Below, piece by piece: positions 34,064 to 43,765 of a stretch of 51,861 bases of DNA. Below the pieces are notes generated by a model. That model saw nothing but the letters and a program-made list of their open reading frames with translations. It was not told the origin of the DNA and ran no database searches. The position numbers were made by a program, and so were the translations under genes. This DNA is from an uncultured Eubacteriales bacterium (lineage in GTDB: Bacteria > Bacillota > Clostridia > Lachnospirales > Lachnospiraceae): NCBI GenBank assembly GCA_949294665.1, contig CASFID010000072.1, forward strand, positions 1-51,861. Reading direction: 5' to 3'. The stretch's first letter is position 1; each line of letters starts with the position of its first letter.

Positions 34064-35846
34064 ATCAATGCAGGGATTTAAGAGGACTCACAGATGCGGG
34101 GAGCTTTCCGCGGCAAATGTGGGCGAGACTGTGACCATCATGGGATGGGTGCAGAAGAACAGGAACAAGGGCGGACTCGTATTTGTCGACGTGCGTGACC
34201 GTTCCGGTATCATTCAGGTTGTGTGTGAAGAGGGGAAGACAGATCCGGCGCTTCTTGAGAAAGCGGCGTCTCTGCGTTCCGAGTATGTGGTCGCTATTGT
34301 GGGAGAGGTGGCAAAACGTTCCGGCGCTGTGAACGAGAAGATCGCTACAGGTGAGATCGAAGTGATCCCCAGTGAGCTGCGCATTCTTTCCGAGTCGCTG
34401 ACACCGCCGTTTCAGGTAGAAGAGAACTGCAAGACAAAGGAAGAGGTGCGCCTGAAATACCGCTACCTTGACCTGCGCAGACCGGATATCCAGAGAAATC
34501 TGATGATGAAGAGCCGTGTTATGACTCTGACACGTCAGTTCTTTACAGAAGAAGGATTCCTTGAGATCGAGACGCCTATGCTTGGCAAGACGACTCCTGA
34601 GGGAGCGAGAGATTACCTTGTGCCGAGCCGTATCCACCCGGGATGCTTCTACGGACTGCCCCAGTCACCGCAGCTTTACAAGCAGCTTCTGATGTGCTCC
34701 GGTTTCGACCGTTACATCCAGATCGCCAGATGTTTCCGTGACGAGGACCTGCGCGCTGACAGACAGCCGGAATTCACACAGATCGATATGGAGCTGTCTT
34801 TCGTGGATGTGGACGATGTGATCGACGTCAATGAGAGATACCTCGCAAAACTCTTTAAGGAAGTGCTGGATGTGGATGTACAGCTTCCGATCCAGAGAAT
34901 GACATGGCAGGAAGCCATGGACCGCTTCGGTTCCGATAAGCCGGATCTTCGTTTCGGAATGGAACTGACCGACGTGACGGACGTGGTGAAAGGCTGCGGC
35001 TTCGGTGTGTTCACCGGCGCTATCGAGAACGGCGGAACTGTCCGCGGTATCAACGCCAAAGGACAGGGCGCAATGCCGAGAAAGAAGATCGACAAGTTGA
35101 CTGCGTTCGTGAAAGACTACGGCGCAAAAGGTCTTGCATATATCGCAATTCACGAAGACGGCACTGTAAAATCTTCCTTTGCGAAGTTCATGAGCGAAGA
35201 GGAGATGGACGCGCTGATCAAAGCGATGGACGGACAGCCGGGAGACCTGCTTCTGTTCGCGGCTGATAAGAATAAAGTTGTATGGGATTCACTGGGAGCG
35301 CTCCGCGTGGAGCTGGCGAAACAGCTTGATCTTCTGGACAAGAACGAATACCGCTTCGTATGGATCACAGAATTCCCGCAGTTTGAGTGGAGCGACGAGC
35401 AGGGCCGTTATCTCGCCATGCATCATCCGTTCACTATGCCGATGGAAGAGGATCTGCCGCTCCTCGATAAAGGAGAGCTCGGCAAGATCCGCGCAAAAGC
35501 TTACGATATTGTCCTCAACGGAAATGAGATCGGCGGCGGAAGTGTCAGAATCCATCAGAATGACATTCAGGAGAAAATGTTCGAGGCGCTCGGATTTACG
35601 AAAGAACAGGCGCACAGCCAGTTCGGATTCCTGCTTGAGGCATTCAAGTACGGAGTGCCGCCGCACGCAGGACTTGCGTACGGACTGGACCGTCTTGTTA
35701 TGCTCATGGCAAAACAGGACAGCATCCGCGACGTGATCGCATTCCCGAAGATCAAGGATGCGTCGTGCCTGATGACAGAGGCTCCGACTCCGGCAGACGA
35801 GAAGCAGCTGGAAGAGCTGGGGCTGTCTGTTGCAAAAGAAAGTTGA
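34056..35846 (+). CDS. aspS: Aspartyl-tRNA synthetase
   Basis: The 596-residue bacterial-type class II synthetase has an N-terminal OB-fold anticodon domain (about 15-105) and motif 2 FRDEDLRADRQPEFTQID. The bacterial GAD insertion lies at about 290-420, and motif 3 is HAGLAYGLDRLVML. Other signatures are KYRYLDLRRPDIQ-type and QSPQLYKQLLM. The start overlaps hisS. A strong bidirectional terminator follows. Whether it also charges tRNA-Asn cannot be told from sequence alone. Confidence 0.97.
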   Translation: MAESMQGFKRTHRCGELSAANVGETVTIMGWVQKNRNKGGLVFVDVRDRSGIIQVVCEEGKTDPALLEKAASLRSEYVVAIVGEVAKRSGAVNEKIATGEIEVIPSELRILSESLTPPFQVEENCKTKEEVRLKYRYLDLRRPDIQRNLMMKSRVMTLTRQFFTEEGFLEIETPMLGKTTPEGARDYLVPSRIHPGCFYGLPQSPQLYKQLLMCSGFDRYIQIARCFRDEDLRADRQPEFTQIDMELSFVDVDDVIDVNERYLAKLFKEVLDVDVQLPIQRMTWQEAMDRFGSDKPDLRFGMELTDVTDVVKGCGFGVFTGAIENGGTVRGINAKGQGAMPRKKIDKLTAFVKDYGAKGLAYIAIHEDGTVKSSFAKFMSEEEMDALIKAMDGQPGDLLLFAADKNKVVWDSLGALRVELAKQLDLLDKNEYRFVWITEFPQFEWSDEQGRYLAMHHPFTMPMEEDLPLLDKGELGKIRAKAYDIVLNGNEIGGGSVRIHQNDIQEKMFEALGFTKEQAHSQFGFLLEAFKYGVPPHAGLAYGLDRLVMLMAKQDSIRDVIAFPKIKDASCLMTEAPTPADEKQLEELGLSVAKES

Positions 35847-35850
35847 CGTA

Positions 35851-35894
35851 AAAAGACATTCCCTGAGCCGTGTGGCTACAGGGAATGTCTTTTT
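35851..35894. terminator. Bidirectional terminator between aspS and YeeE-like gene
   Basis: A long stem (35851-35865 with 35879-35894) encloses an inner AGCC/GGCT hairpin. T-runs flank it on both strands, so it can end both the aspS operon and the convergent sulfur operon. Confidence 0.92.
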
Positions 35895-35899
35895 AATTA

Positions 35900-37171
35900 T
35901 TATGAAAAGTACCGCTTTTTTATCGCGTTCCCGAGCATACCTCCGCTGAACAGGAAGATGAAATAAATCCATCCTGACAGTGAGAGATTTGCGATCGGGC
36001 TGTAGAGCGCTCCTACGTTACATCCGTTGGCAAGCCTGGTGCCGACGCCCATGAGCAGTCCGCCGACGACGTAGATGAGTACCTCCTTCGGGGTGATCTT
36101 CAGGCTTTCTTTAAACTGCTTTGTAAATATCCCCATCATCAGGCTTGCGACCAGCGCGCCCAGTATGATGCACACGTTCTGGACATTCATTGCGTTTTCA
36201 AAGAACGGAACGGTAAAGGATTCTGCACTCTGCTTCGTGAATCCGGTGACGGACTCGATCGGCACGCCGAACACGAGCAGCAGCCGGCCAAACCAGTGTC
36301 CATACGGGGTGGAAGCGCCCCATCCGCCTTTGGTCACGATCATGAGCGTGGAGAAAAGGATGGTGATCACTACGGCTCCCATTTTCAGCGTCCACGGTTT
36401 AGCGAAGATCCGGTAGACTGTAGTCTCGGAAAGCACAGGAACTGCCTCCTGGTCACCTAAGACTTCGATCTCCTCTTGTTCCTGCTGGATTTCCGTATCT
36501 ACGCCGGTATAGGTTCCGGCTTTCCGCCGCTTATTCTCGTACATTTTGCCAAGCCCGGCGGCCAGAAGGCACAGGATCCCGGTCAGGATCAGAGCGCCCA
36601 GGTATCCGTTCATCCCGTCAAAGCGGAACAGATCCGGGAGGAAGACACCCGTCTCATAGGAAGAACTGTGGATCAGAGTATCCGTTACCCAGCCCTGAGT
36701 TGCCTGAAGCGGAAAGCCGATATAAACACCGACGCCGAAGAAAAACAAGGTGATGATCGCCCTTGTCGGTCCGGCTACGAGATCCGTAAGTACGCCTGAG
36801 GCACAGCACATACAGAAGGCCATCCCTACGCCGAACATAAGCCCTCCGACGACAAGTCCCAGATTGATCTGGTTGATCCAGAGACCGAAGTTCTCTGCTC
36901 CTGTGGCAAAGCAGAGGGCGGCAGTGACTACGGCACTCAAAAAGAACATAAACGTCAGCGTGCGGAGCAGTTTTGTGGAGCCGGCATTATAAGCCCTGTT
37001 GGCGCTCCCCGCGAAGCCGAACATCGCACGGGTAAGCGCGTAGCCAAGTCCCAGGCCGACAAGCATCCGGTAGAAAAGGCTGCTGTCTTTTAAAAATATA
37101 CCTCCTGCTACAACGACAACTGCCAGGACGATGACTCCGGCAGTAAACTCTTTTCTGTTGATTTTTCCCAT
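35900..37171 (-). CDS. YeeE/YedE-family sulfur-compound transporter
   Basis: The 423-residue membrane protein has two DUF395/Sulf_transp repeats (about 30-200 and 270-420) joined by a charged loop at about 212-250. Each repeat keeps its signature Cys: C120/C122/C123 (FCMCCASGVLTDLVAGP) and C384 (RLANGCNVGALYSP). In characterised relatives (TsuA) such cysteines pass thiosulfate across the membrane. The YedE branch has also been linked to selenium. The gene follows a persulfide-reductase gene on the same strand after 77 bases holding a GC-rich hairpin. Confidence 0.9.
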   Translation of the reverse strand: MGKINRKEFTAGVIVLAVVVVAGGIFLKDSSLFYRMLVGLGLGYALTRAMFGFAGSANRAYNAGSTKLLRTLTFMFFLSAVVTAALCFATGAENFGLWINQINLGLVVGGLMFGVGMAFCMCCASGVLTDLVAGPTRAIITLFFFGVGVYIGFPLQATQGWVTDTLIHSSSYETGVFLPDLFRFDGMNGYLGALILTGILCLLAAGLGKMYENKRRKAGTYTGVDTEIQQEQEEIEVLGDQEAVPVLSETTVYRIFAKPWTLKMGAVVITILFSTLMIVTKGGWGASTPYGHWFGRLLLVFGVPIESVTGFTKQSAESFTVPFFENAMNVQNVCIILGALVASLMMGIFTKQFKESLKITPKEVLIYVVGGLLMGVGTRLANGCNVGALYSPIANLSLSGWIYFIFLFSGGMLGNAIKKRYFS

Positions 37172-37200
37172 TTTCGATTCCTCTCATTTCTTTTTCTCAG

Positions 37201-37228
37201 GCGCCGGGAGCCGCGCGGTTCCCGGCGC
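37201..37228 (-). repeat. GC-rich hairpin between reductase and transporter genes
   Basis: GCGCCGGGA (37201-37209) pairs with TCCCGGCGC (37220-37228). No T-run follows on the minus strand, so it is probably an RNA-processing or stability element that sets unequal expression of the two genes. Confidence 0.6.
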
Positions 37229-37248
37229 TTTATAAGGTATATCAGCGA

Positions 37249-38937
37249 TTAGTTAAAGTTATATTCTGTAACGATCGGATCCCTCTTCTGCGTTACATCA
37301 TTGAAATACTCGTAGAAGCAGATTCCGAGGAAACTTCCGGAAATGTTGAAAATGTTGTCAAAGCCATGTCCCTGGAGGGCGAGCAATGCATTGTAACTCC
37401 TCTGGGAACTCCGACAGTGAAGATAGACCGGCTGGTCCTTCGGGATCTCATCCAGACGCTGCCTGATCTGGCTCAGAGGAATGTTCACGGCGGTTTTGAT
37501 ATGGCCTGCCGCATATTCCGGCTCTTCGCGCACGTCGATGATATATGCCCCGCTCTCCACAAGGCCTCTGACCTCATCTACACGTACCTGGCGGAAGGTT
37601 TTCTTCATGAGGTTGCCGGCTACAAGAGCCGCGTGGTTGCAGGCGTCCTTGGCTGTTGAGAACGGAGGAGCGTAGCACAGCTCCAGATCGCGCAGATCGT
37701 CAATGGTGCCGCCAAATTTGATCAGGGTTGCCACAATGTCGACACGCTTGGCTGCGTCGCCGCGGGAGATTGCCTGTGCGCCCAGGACTTTTCCTGTCGG
37801 TAACTCATAGATCAGCTTGAAGTGGAGCGGACAGCTGCCCGGCATAATACCTACACGGTCCTGCGGGATGACATAAACGATATCGTAGGAGATGCCCTCC
37901 TTTTCGCATTGTGCGGCAGTCAGCCCTGTACTGGCCGCATTATAATCAAACACTTTGATACAGCTTGATCCGATGTATCCGGTATTTGTCACCGGGAGCC
38001 CGCACATATGATCCGCCGCACAGCGCGCCTGCTTTTGAGCCGGGCCGGCCAGCTGCATCATAGAAGGTTTGTGCGTCAGCGCGTTATATACCTCCACAGC
38101 GTCTCCTACCGCGTAGATATCCGGATCTTCCGTCCGGTAATTCGCGTCTGTCAGGATCGCCCCTCTCTGGTTCAGGGCAAGCCCGGCGTCTTTCGCCAGG
38201 GCCGAGTCCGGCGTGACGCCTGCAGCCATAACTACTGCGTCGGATTCTATGATCCTGCCGGATTTCAGCGCCATATCAGAACCGTGGAACTCTACGACCT
38301 GATCCCCTACGATGAGATCTACGCCTTTGTCCAGCATTTCTTTGTGAAGGATCTGCACCATATCGTAGTCGTATGGATTAAGGATCTGGGGAAGCGCTTC
38401 TACCAGGGATACATGGTATCCTCCTTCTACCAGGTTTTCCGCAACTTCTACACCGATAAATCCGCCTCCTACGACAGAGACGTTCTTTGCATGGTTATCC
38501 TTGAGAAAGCCGTACAGCTTTGCGATATCCACCACGTTCTTCACTGTAAAGATATTCGCGTTTTCAATCCCTTTGATCCGGGGAACGACCGCGTTCGCCC
38601 CGGGCGACAGGACCAGCTTGTCATACGTCTCTTCATATTCTTTTCCGTTTTCGAGATCTCTGACCGTCACCTTTTTACCCTCACGGTCAATGGAGATCAC
38701 TTCGCTCGACGTCCTCGCCTGGATGTTATACTGGCATGCGAACTGTTCCGGCGTCATGAGCACCAGATTTTCCGTCGCGCTGATCGTCTCGCTCAGCCTG
38801 TAGGGAAGACAGCAGTTAGAAAAGGATACGTTTGGCCCTCTTTCAAACATAATAATCTCCGCCTGCTCATCCAATCTGCGAAGACGAGCGGCAGCGCTTG
38901 CGCCCCCGGCGACTCCTCCGACAATTACATATTTCAT
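37249..38937 (-). CDS. CoA-disulfide/persulfide reductase with rhodanese domain
   Basis: The 562-residue flavoprotein has FAD-binding GGVAGGASAAARLRRLD, NAD-binding VVGGGFIGVEVAEN, a dimerisation domain and a C-terminal rhodanese domain (about 455-545). The active Cys of the disulfide-reductase half lies in SFSNCCLPY (C42/C43), unusual because the standard motif is SFxNCGLPY. The rhodanese Cys is C508 (HCRSSQRS). Fused enzymes of this type (CoADR-RHD, Npsr) reduce CoA-persulfide or polysulfide with NAD(P)H. Neighbouring YeeE-like transporter and amino-acid permease suggest uptake and reduction of sulfane sulfur. AGGAGG precedes the ATG. Confidence 0.93.
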   Translation of the reverse strand: MKYVIVGGVAGGASAAARLRRLDEQAEIIMFERGPNVSFSNCCLPYRLSETISATENLVLMTPEQFACQYNIQARTSSEVISIDREGKKVTVRDLENGKEYEETYDKLVLSPGANAVVPRIKGIENANIFTVKNVVDIAKLYGFLKDNHAKNVSVVGGGFIGVEVAENLVEGGYHVSLVEALPQILNPYDYDMVQILHKEMLDKGVDLIVGDQVVEFHGSDMALKSGRIIESDAVVMAAGVTPDSALAKDAGLALNQRGAILTDANYRTEDPDIYAVGDAVEVYNALTHKPSMMQLAGPAQKQARCAADHMCGLPVTNTGYIGSSCIKVFDYNAASTGLTAAQCEKEGISYDIVYVIPQDRVGIMPGSCPLHFKLIYELPTGKVLGAQAISRGDAAKRVDIVATLIKFGGTIDDLRDLELCYAPPFSTAKDACNHAALVAGNLMKKTFRQVRVDEVRGLVESGAYIIDVREEPEYAAGHIKTAVNIPLSQIRQRLDEIPKDQPVYLHCRSSQRSYNALLALQGHGFDNIFNISGSFLGICFYEYFNDVTQKRDPIVTEYNFN

Positions 38938-38993
38938 AAGATACCTCCTTTAAATTGGTTATATGTCAAGCTCTTTGCAGAGGACTGACCTGA

Positions 38994-40328
38994 TTAAGTT
39001 TCTGCCCTTTTTCTGTCTTTCAGGGACATCCGTATAAAGAAAATTACGCCCACAAGGATCCATACCGCGAGGAAAAAACGGGCGGGCCCGCTAAGCGCCG
39101 CCGGGCTGGAAGGGATGATGAGAAGGAGCATAAAGGATACGGACAGTATGGCCCCGATCAGGCCGGCAGCCTTCTCTGTTTTCTCCCCGGCGATCCGCAA
39201 GGTGTTCAGGCAGACATAAAAATAGGTGACTGCCGCTCCAAAAGAACACATATCCACAATCCAGGAAACGACCTCCCGCCCGAAAAAACAGGCGAAGATG
39301 CTGACCACGGATACAGAGATGATCGCATTGCGCAAAATGCCTCTGTCAGTTGTCTTCCCGATCCAGCGGGGCAGGATATTCTGTCTCCCCATGGAACTGA
39401 TCAGCTTCGTGGAGCAGATCATAAAACCATTGATCCCACCGGATACCGCGCTCCCGAGTGCGATAACCAGCATAAGGAATCCGATGATTCCAAGATTCTC
39501 AAGGACACCGCTTCCAAGCGCCCAGTCCATGGAATAAGCTTCTTTCGGACCGTAAGCAAGCGCTGTTGTAAAGTTAAGGAGCATATAGCATCCCATCCCG
39601 ATCAGAAGAGACGCGACCGCCATAAGCGACGCCTTATGCCGGCTGATATCCATATCTTTTACCAGCTGTGGGACCGCGTCAAAACCGATGAACAAAAACG
39701 GCGTGATCGCCACAACCTGGAGGATCTGCCCGGGCTGCGGGCTCTGATGATCGATATAATTTTCACGGAACGCATTCATGTCAGCTTTGAACAGCATTCC
39801 CAGAAATACAGCAATCACACAGATGACCAGAGCCGCCACAATGATGAACTGCGCCTTGCCCGACTGCTTTATGCCCCTCAGATTAAGCGTCATGAAGAAA
39901 AGGACGATGATGACAGAGACAAGCACTTCTCCCGCGTACACCGGATCACCGGCCACAGTATACAGATAGCCAAAGTTGAGAGCTCCGGAGAAAAGCTTGT
40001 CAAACACCAGCGGAAATGCAGTGGCATTTAACGGTACCAGACTCAGATATGCCAGGAACAGGAACCATCCCACGATGAATGCGTGCTTCCTCCCCATAAA
40101 AATCAGAATATAGGAAAATTCCCCGCCTTCATCAATGTCCTGTCTCAGCATATGCCAGTAGCTTCTCTCGATGATGATGATCGCCATGGTTCCGCAAAAA
40201 AGGCCGATCGTAGTGTTGATGACTCCGGAATGATAGAGGAACTGACTGCCTGGCAGCATAAAGGAACCCCATCCGATGATCGCCCCGAGCAGGATGGCGA
40301 ATACCTCTCCGGCTCCCAGCTTCTTCAT
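38994..40328 (-). CDS. APC-superfamily amino acid permease
   Basis: The start chosen is MKKLGAGEVFAILLG, with AGGAGG seven bases upstream. The 444-residue protein has about twelve membrane segments and the APC N-terminal motif GAIIGWGSFMLPG in segment 1. The substrate is not deducible. It lies 56 bases before the persulfide reductase gene on the same strand, so a sulfur amino acid is a reasonable guess, but only by context. An extended -10 promoter is present upstream. Confidence 0.88.
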   Translation of the reverse strand: MKKLGAGEVFAILLGAIIGWGSFMLPGSQFLYHSGVINTTIGLFCGTMAIIIIERSYWHMLRQDIDEGGEFSYILIFMGRKHAFIVGWFLFLAYLSLVPLNATAFPLVFDKLFSGALNFGYLYTVAGDPVYAGEVLVSVIIVLFFMTLNLRGIKQSGKAQFIIVAALVICVIAVFLGMLFKADMNAFRENYIDHQSPQPGQILQVVAITPFLFIGFDAVPQLVKDMDISRHKASLMAVASLLIGMGCYMLLNFTTALAYGPKEAYSMDWALGSGVLENLGIIGFLMLVIALGSAVSGGINGFMICSTKLISSMGRQNILPRWIGKTTDRGILRNAIISVSVVSIFACFFGREVVSWIVDMCSFGAAVTYFYVCLNTLRIAGEKTEKAAGLIGAILSVSFMLLLIIPSSPAALSGPARFFLAVWILVGVIFFIRMSLKDRKRAET

Positions 40329-40378
40329 AGCAACGCCTCCTAATCTTTGATAATTTTTTGACAAAATATCTATAAAAA

Positions 40379-40387
40379 AGTATAGCA
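40379..40387 (-). promoter_or_regulatory. Extended -10 promoter of the permease-sulfur operon
   Basis: The minus strand reads TGCTATACT (TG at one base from TATACT), about 50 bases before the permease start. The -35 is weak. Confidence 0.5.
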
Positions 40388-40433
40388 GTTTATCCGTTTT
40401 TTTTCTGTGACAAAATCACATTCGGGCAGACAA

Positions 40434-40477
40434 AGAGCCCCGGACCATCAGAAAGATGATCCGGGACTCTTTTTTGT
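40434..40477. terminator. Terminator between YfcC-like gene and permease
   Basis: An imperfect long stem (about 40434-40450 with 40456-40472; GAAA-type loop) ends the minus-strand YfcC-like transcript. The minus-strand tail is CTCTTTG; the plus-strand tail is a run of seven T. Confidence 0.75.
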
Positions 40478-40529
40478 CAGGCCAAGGGCCTGCTTTGATT
40501 CGATGATCAATCTGCCAGTGACACAAAGA

Positions 40530-41939
40530 TCAGTATCCGATAAAGATCGCTATGCTAAGCATGACGACCTGCGCCGCCATCCATATAAGAAACAGCGGAG
40601 TGATATATCGATACCATTTTGTGACAGGCACTTTCAGCATTCCACACATCATACATACCATTGTAGGCCAGAACAGATTGGAATACCCGTCTCCGAACTG
40701 GAAAGCCAGTACGGCGACCTGTCGGCTGATGCCGCACAGATCCGCCAGAGGGGCCATGATAGGCATAGATACCGCCGCCTGTGCAGGACCTGCAGGGATG
40801 AAGAAGTTCAGCAGGTTCTGCACGAACAGCATCAGGATCCCGCTGAAATATCCGGAAAAGTTGTTCAGCAGATTTGAAAGCCAGTACAGGATCGTGTCAA
40901 TGATGTTTCCGTCTGTCATAACGAGACAGATACTGTTGGCAAGTCCGATACAGATGAGAGAAAACATCGTATCACCTGCGGATTTCACGAAATCTTCCGC
41001 TATTTTATTCGGTGAATACCGGTTTATAATCCCGACAAGAATATTGGCAATGATAAAGAGCGCGGTCAGTTCTGTAAGATACCAGTGGAGCACAAGCGCT
41101 CCGAAGATGGTAGTGCCGATCGTCAGAAAAAATACACATATATTCAGCTTTACAGAGAGCGTCATCGGATTCTGCGTGCTTTCATAGATGCGGGTGTATA
41201 TCTCGTCTGTTTTTTTCGGCTTATTCGGATCGTACAGCAGACTTTTCGTAGGATCTGCTTTTACCTTTGCGGCATATCTCATCGTATAAGCAATCAGTAT
41301 CCCCATAAACACCAGCCAGCAGATGATCCGATAGCCTATACCGGAAAACATGGGAAGCCCTGCGATGGTCTGCGCTACGCCGATCGTATATGGATTGGTC
41401 GTGGCCGAGGCAAAACCGGTGAAGATCGACAGATAGACGATAGAGCTTCCGACAATTTCATCGTAGCCGAGGGCCAGAGCCAGCGAAATACAGACCGGAA
41501 ACAGCCCGAATATTTCTTCCGCCATGCCTGCGACAGATCCGAGCAGTCCGAAAAAGCACATGATAAGCGGAAGGATGATCTTTCTTTTGTGCAGCCCGTG
41601 CTTGAAGATCAGACCGAACAGACTGTCAAATACTCCGCATTTTACCAGCGCATCCATGAATGCGTAGGCAAACATGATAAGAAAGATCAGTTGTCCCTGT
41701 TGAACGAACCCTTCTCCGATCAGTTCAAACATTTTCAGCGGATTGACGGGAGTCGAATCAAGATATGTGAAAGAATCAGCTATTACAAGCTCCTGTCCTG
41801 TCTGGGGATCCATAACCCGTTCATACTGACCTGCCGGAACGAGGTAAGTCAGTATCATGGCAATCACAATAAATATAAAAATAAATACTAATGAATTCGG
41901 AACAGATTCAACTCCTTTTTTTATGGATTTCCTTTTCAA
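40530..41939 (-). CDS. YfcC/DcuC-family carrier
   Basis: The start is a TTG at 41939 with AGGAGG nine bases upstream; no in-frame ATG precedes it. The 469-residue protein has about eleven membrane segments and the family features PAGQYERV near 35-42, FLIMFAYAFMDALVK and FIPAGPAQAAVSMPIMAPLADL near 370-392. The family (AbgT/DcuC-related) moves dicarboxylates or amino acids; YfcC itself is poorly characterised. It is the last gene of the MerR - epimerase - epimerase - carrier series and probably imports the substrate of that pathway. Confidence 0.88.
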   Translation of the reverse strand: MKRKSIKKGVESVPNSLVFIFIFIVIAMILTYLVPAGQYERVMDPQTGQELVIADSFTYLDSTPVNPLKMFELIGEGFVQQGQLIFLIMFAYAFMDALVKCGVFDSLFGLIFKHGLHKRKIILPLIMCFFGLLGSVAGMAEEIFGLFPVCISLALALGYDEIVGSSIVYLSIFTGFASATTNPYTIGVAQTIAGLPMFSGIGYRIICWLVFMGILIAYTMRYAAKVKADPTKSLLYDPNKPKKTDEIYTRIYESTQNPMTLSVKLNICVFFLTIGTTIFGALVLHWYLTELTALFIIANILVGIINRYSPNKIAEDFVKSAGDTMFSLICIGLANSICLVMTDGNIIDTILYWLSNLLNNFSGYFSGILMLFVQNLLNFFIPAGPAQAAVSMPIMAPLADLCGISRQVAVLAFQFGDGYSNLFWPTMVCMMCGMLKVPVTKWYRYITPLFLIWMAAQVVMLSIAIFIGY

Positions 41940-41963
41940 TGATTTCGCCTCCTGTAAAAGTAG

Positions 41964-42803
41964 TCAAAAAAGAGAATTTAATTGTTTTACTGCCAGGCAG
42001 GCATAATGATTCGGATCGACCAGATGCTCAAAATTGAGTTCCATAGCGGCAGTTCCGCTGTATCCGTACCGGTCAAGATCGTCAAAATAAGAACGGACGA
42101 CATCCAGGCCCTCGCCGGCAGTAACTTCGCCGGATGAAGTCAGATTATAGAATCTGAAATACCCGATCTTATCGGGGATCACCCGAAAATAATCAGAGAT
42201 CGTTTCACCTGTCTCGTCCAGTACAGAAGTATCGATACAGGCTTTTAAGGAGCTGCTGTCCACTTCACAGATCATGCGCGTCAACGAGGGCAGGTCATTT
42301 ACAAGATTGCTCATGAGTTTTGAAACGGGGCGGAGGTATAAGATGATATCAAGCTCTTCTGCACGTTTTGCCATACGTTTCAGAGCGGCCTGCGAGCGCT
42401 TCCATGCCGGCGTCTTGTCCTGCTCAAAGTACCCCCATCCGGAAGTGACAAGCATAGTCTCTGTTCCCAGAGAGGACAGATCATCCATATAGTCCAGATA
42501 GTATCGGATACTTTTTTCACGTACAGCGTGATTCTCGGAAGCGATATTAAGCGGATATTCCAGTGACTCCGGGGCAAAACAGTCCATTTTCAGATTATGT
42601 GCGTTAGAGCCATCGTGGATCTGAAAGGTCAGTCTGCCGATTTTATCCTGCGACATTGGAAAGTCCCCATAATGACAGTAGTGCGGAGCGCCTGCGTAGA
42701 ACTCGTACTTTTGAATGCCGGAACGCTCCAGAGATTCCAGCATTTTGTTAATCGATACTTTTTTATAGGCAAAAGTCTGAATAGATAACTGGTCAAATTT
42801 CAT
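41964..42803 (-). CDS. Sugar phosphate isomerase/epimerase (TIM barrel) 1
   Basis: This AP-endonuclease-2-like TIM-barrel protein has about 279 residues. Metal-site candidates are E and D/H in the middle and late strands (LRPVSKL, MICEVDSSSLKACIDTS, MELNF). The usual Glu of strand 5 appears replaced in LRPVS, so catalysis may be altered. ATG 42803 is used; TTG 42809, with a closer AGGAGG, is possible. It follows its homologue with essentially no gap. Family members isomerise ketoses or inositols. Confidence 0.82.
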   Translation of the reverse strand: MKFDQLSIQTFAYKKVSINKMLESLERSGIQKYEFYAGAPHYCHYGDFPMSQDKIGRLTFQIHDGSNAHNLKMDCFAPESLEYPLNIASENHAVREKSIRYYLDYMDDLSSLGTETMLVTSGWGYFEQDKTPAWKRSQAALKRMAKRAEELDIILYLRPVSKLMSNLVNDLPSLTRMICEVDSSSLKACIDTSVLDETGETISDYFRVIPDKIGYFRFYNLTSSGEVTAGEGLDVVRSYFDDLDRYGYSGTAAMELNFEHLVDPNHYACLAVKQLNSLF

Positions 42804-42809
42804 AATCAA

Positions 42810-43664
42810 TTACACCTCCTGTCCAGTGGAATACGGCAGATATTCGTTCAGCTTTTTAAGACTCCTGACGTAGGCATCCTCCGGATCCTCATAGGACGGA
42901 GAGATTTCCAGCGTGATATCGCCGGCATAATTATTTCCTGCCAGATCCCGCAGATGCTGTTCGAGATTCTGTGTTCCGTCGCCCCATGCAAGCCAGCCGT
43001 CGGGCGCCCCGTCTATGAGATGGATGTGGCTGACTTTGTCCCCAAGTTCTCTAAGATAAGGGGCCAGAGTGGTCTCGTCCTTAGCCACTGCGATCGCACA
43101 GGTATCCACACAGACCGCCGAATAGTCAGAGTCGAGATCTCTGATGATCCGCTTCGCAGATTCCAGCCCGTTAATGTGATTTGTCGTGTAGCTTGGCATG
43201 ACCTCCCAGAGGATCTTTACCCCTGCCTCCTCAGCAGTCTTCAAGACCTGCTCTCCGGAATCGCATCCGCGTTTCCAGGATTCTTCCAGAGGTTCATCGT
43301 AGCATCCCCATCCGATCGACATCAGATATTTGGGAATCCCAAGTTCTGCCGCCTGAGAGATGAGTTTCTGGAAATAGCCGATACTTGCTCTGCGCAGTTC
43401 CGTGTCACGGGCGGCCATATTTACTGCGTAGGCCGCCTGCTCTCCGGTAAGACACGTTGGCCTTAGACCGCTTTTTTCAATCTTGTTTCTGATCTTGCGG
43501 AGTCCGGACACATTGGTATCATAGTTGCAAAAATGCGGATATCCGGCCCAGAATTCAAAACTTTTGAATCCTGCTCTGGCGGTAGATTCAAGGAAATAGT
43601 CAAAAGAAAAATGACTGTAGGTGATATTCATGCTGGATATCTGCTGAATATTAATTGTTCCCAT
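42810..43664 (-). CDS. Sugar phosphate isomerase/epimerase (TIM barrel) 2
   Basis: The 284-residue TIM-barrel protein has the expected metal ligands: Glu in ILWEVMPSYTTN, Asp and His in CVDTCAIAV and VSHIHLIDG, and Glu in ITLEIS. This site is complete, unlike that of its downstream homologue. AAGGAG precedes the ATG. The pair may form a hetero-oligomer, or act at two steps (keto-sugar epimerisation then isomerisation). It is preceded by a MerR-type regulator on the same strand. Confidence 0.87.
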   Translation of the reverse strand: MGTINIQQISSMNITYSHFSFDYFLESTARAGFKSFEFWAGYPHFCNYDTNVSGLRKIRNKIEKSGLRPTCLTGEQAAYAVNMAARDTELRRASIGYFQKLISQAAELGIPKYLMSIGWGCYDEPLEESWKRGCDSGEQVLKTAEEAGVKILWEVMPSYTTNHINGLESAKRIIRDLDSDYSAVCVDTCAIAVAKDETTLAPYLRELGDKVSHIHLIDGAPDGWLAWGDGTQNLEQHLRDLAGNNYAGDITLEISPSYEDPEDAYVRSLKKLNEYLPYSTGQEV

Positions 43665-43765
43665 ATAAATGTCTCCTTATATTTATTCTTTTGTATTTAT
43701 CCTGAAAGATGCAGCGCGCCACATCAGGCTCCGGTGAAATTCGGTGCTGTCCCGCGACGACATAA

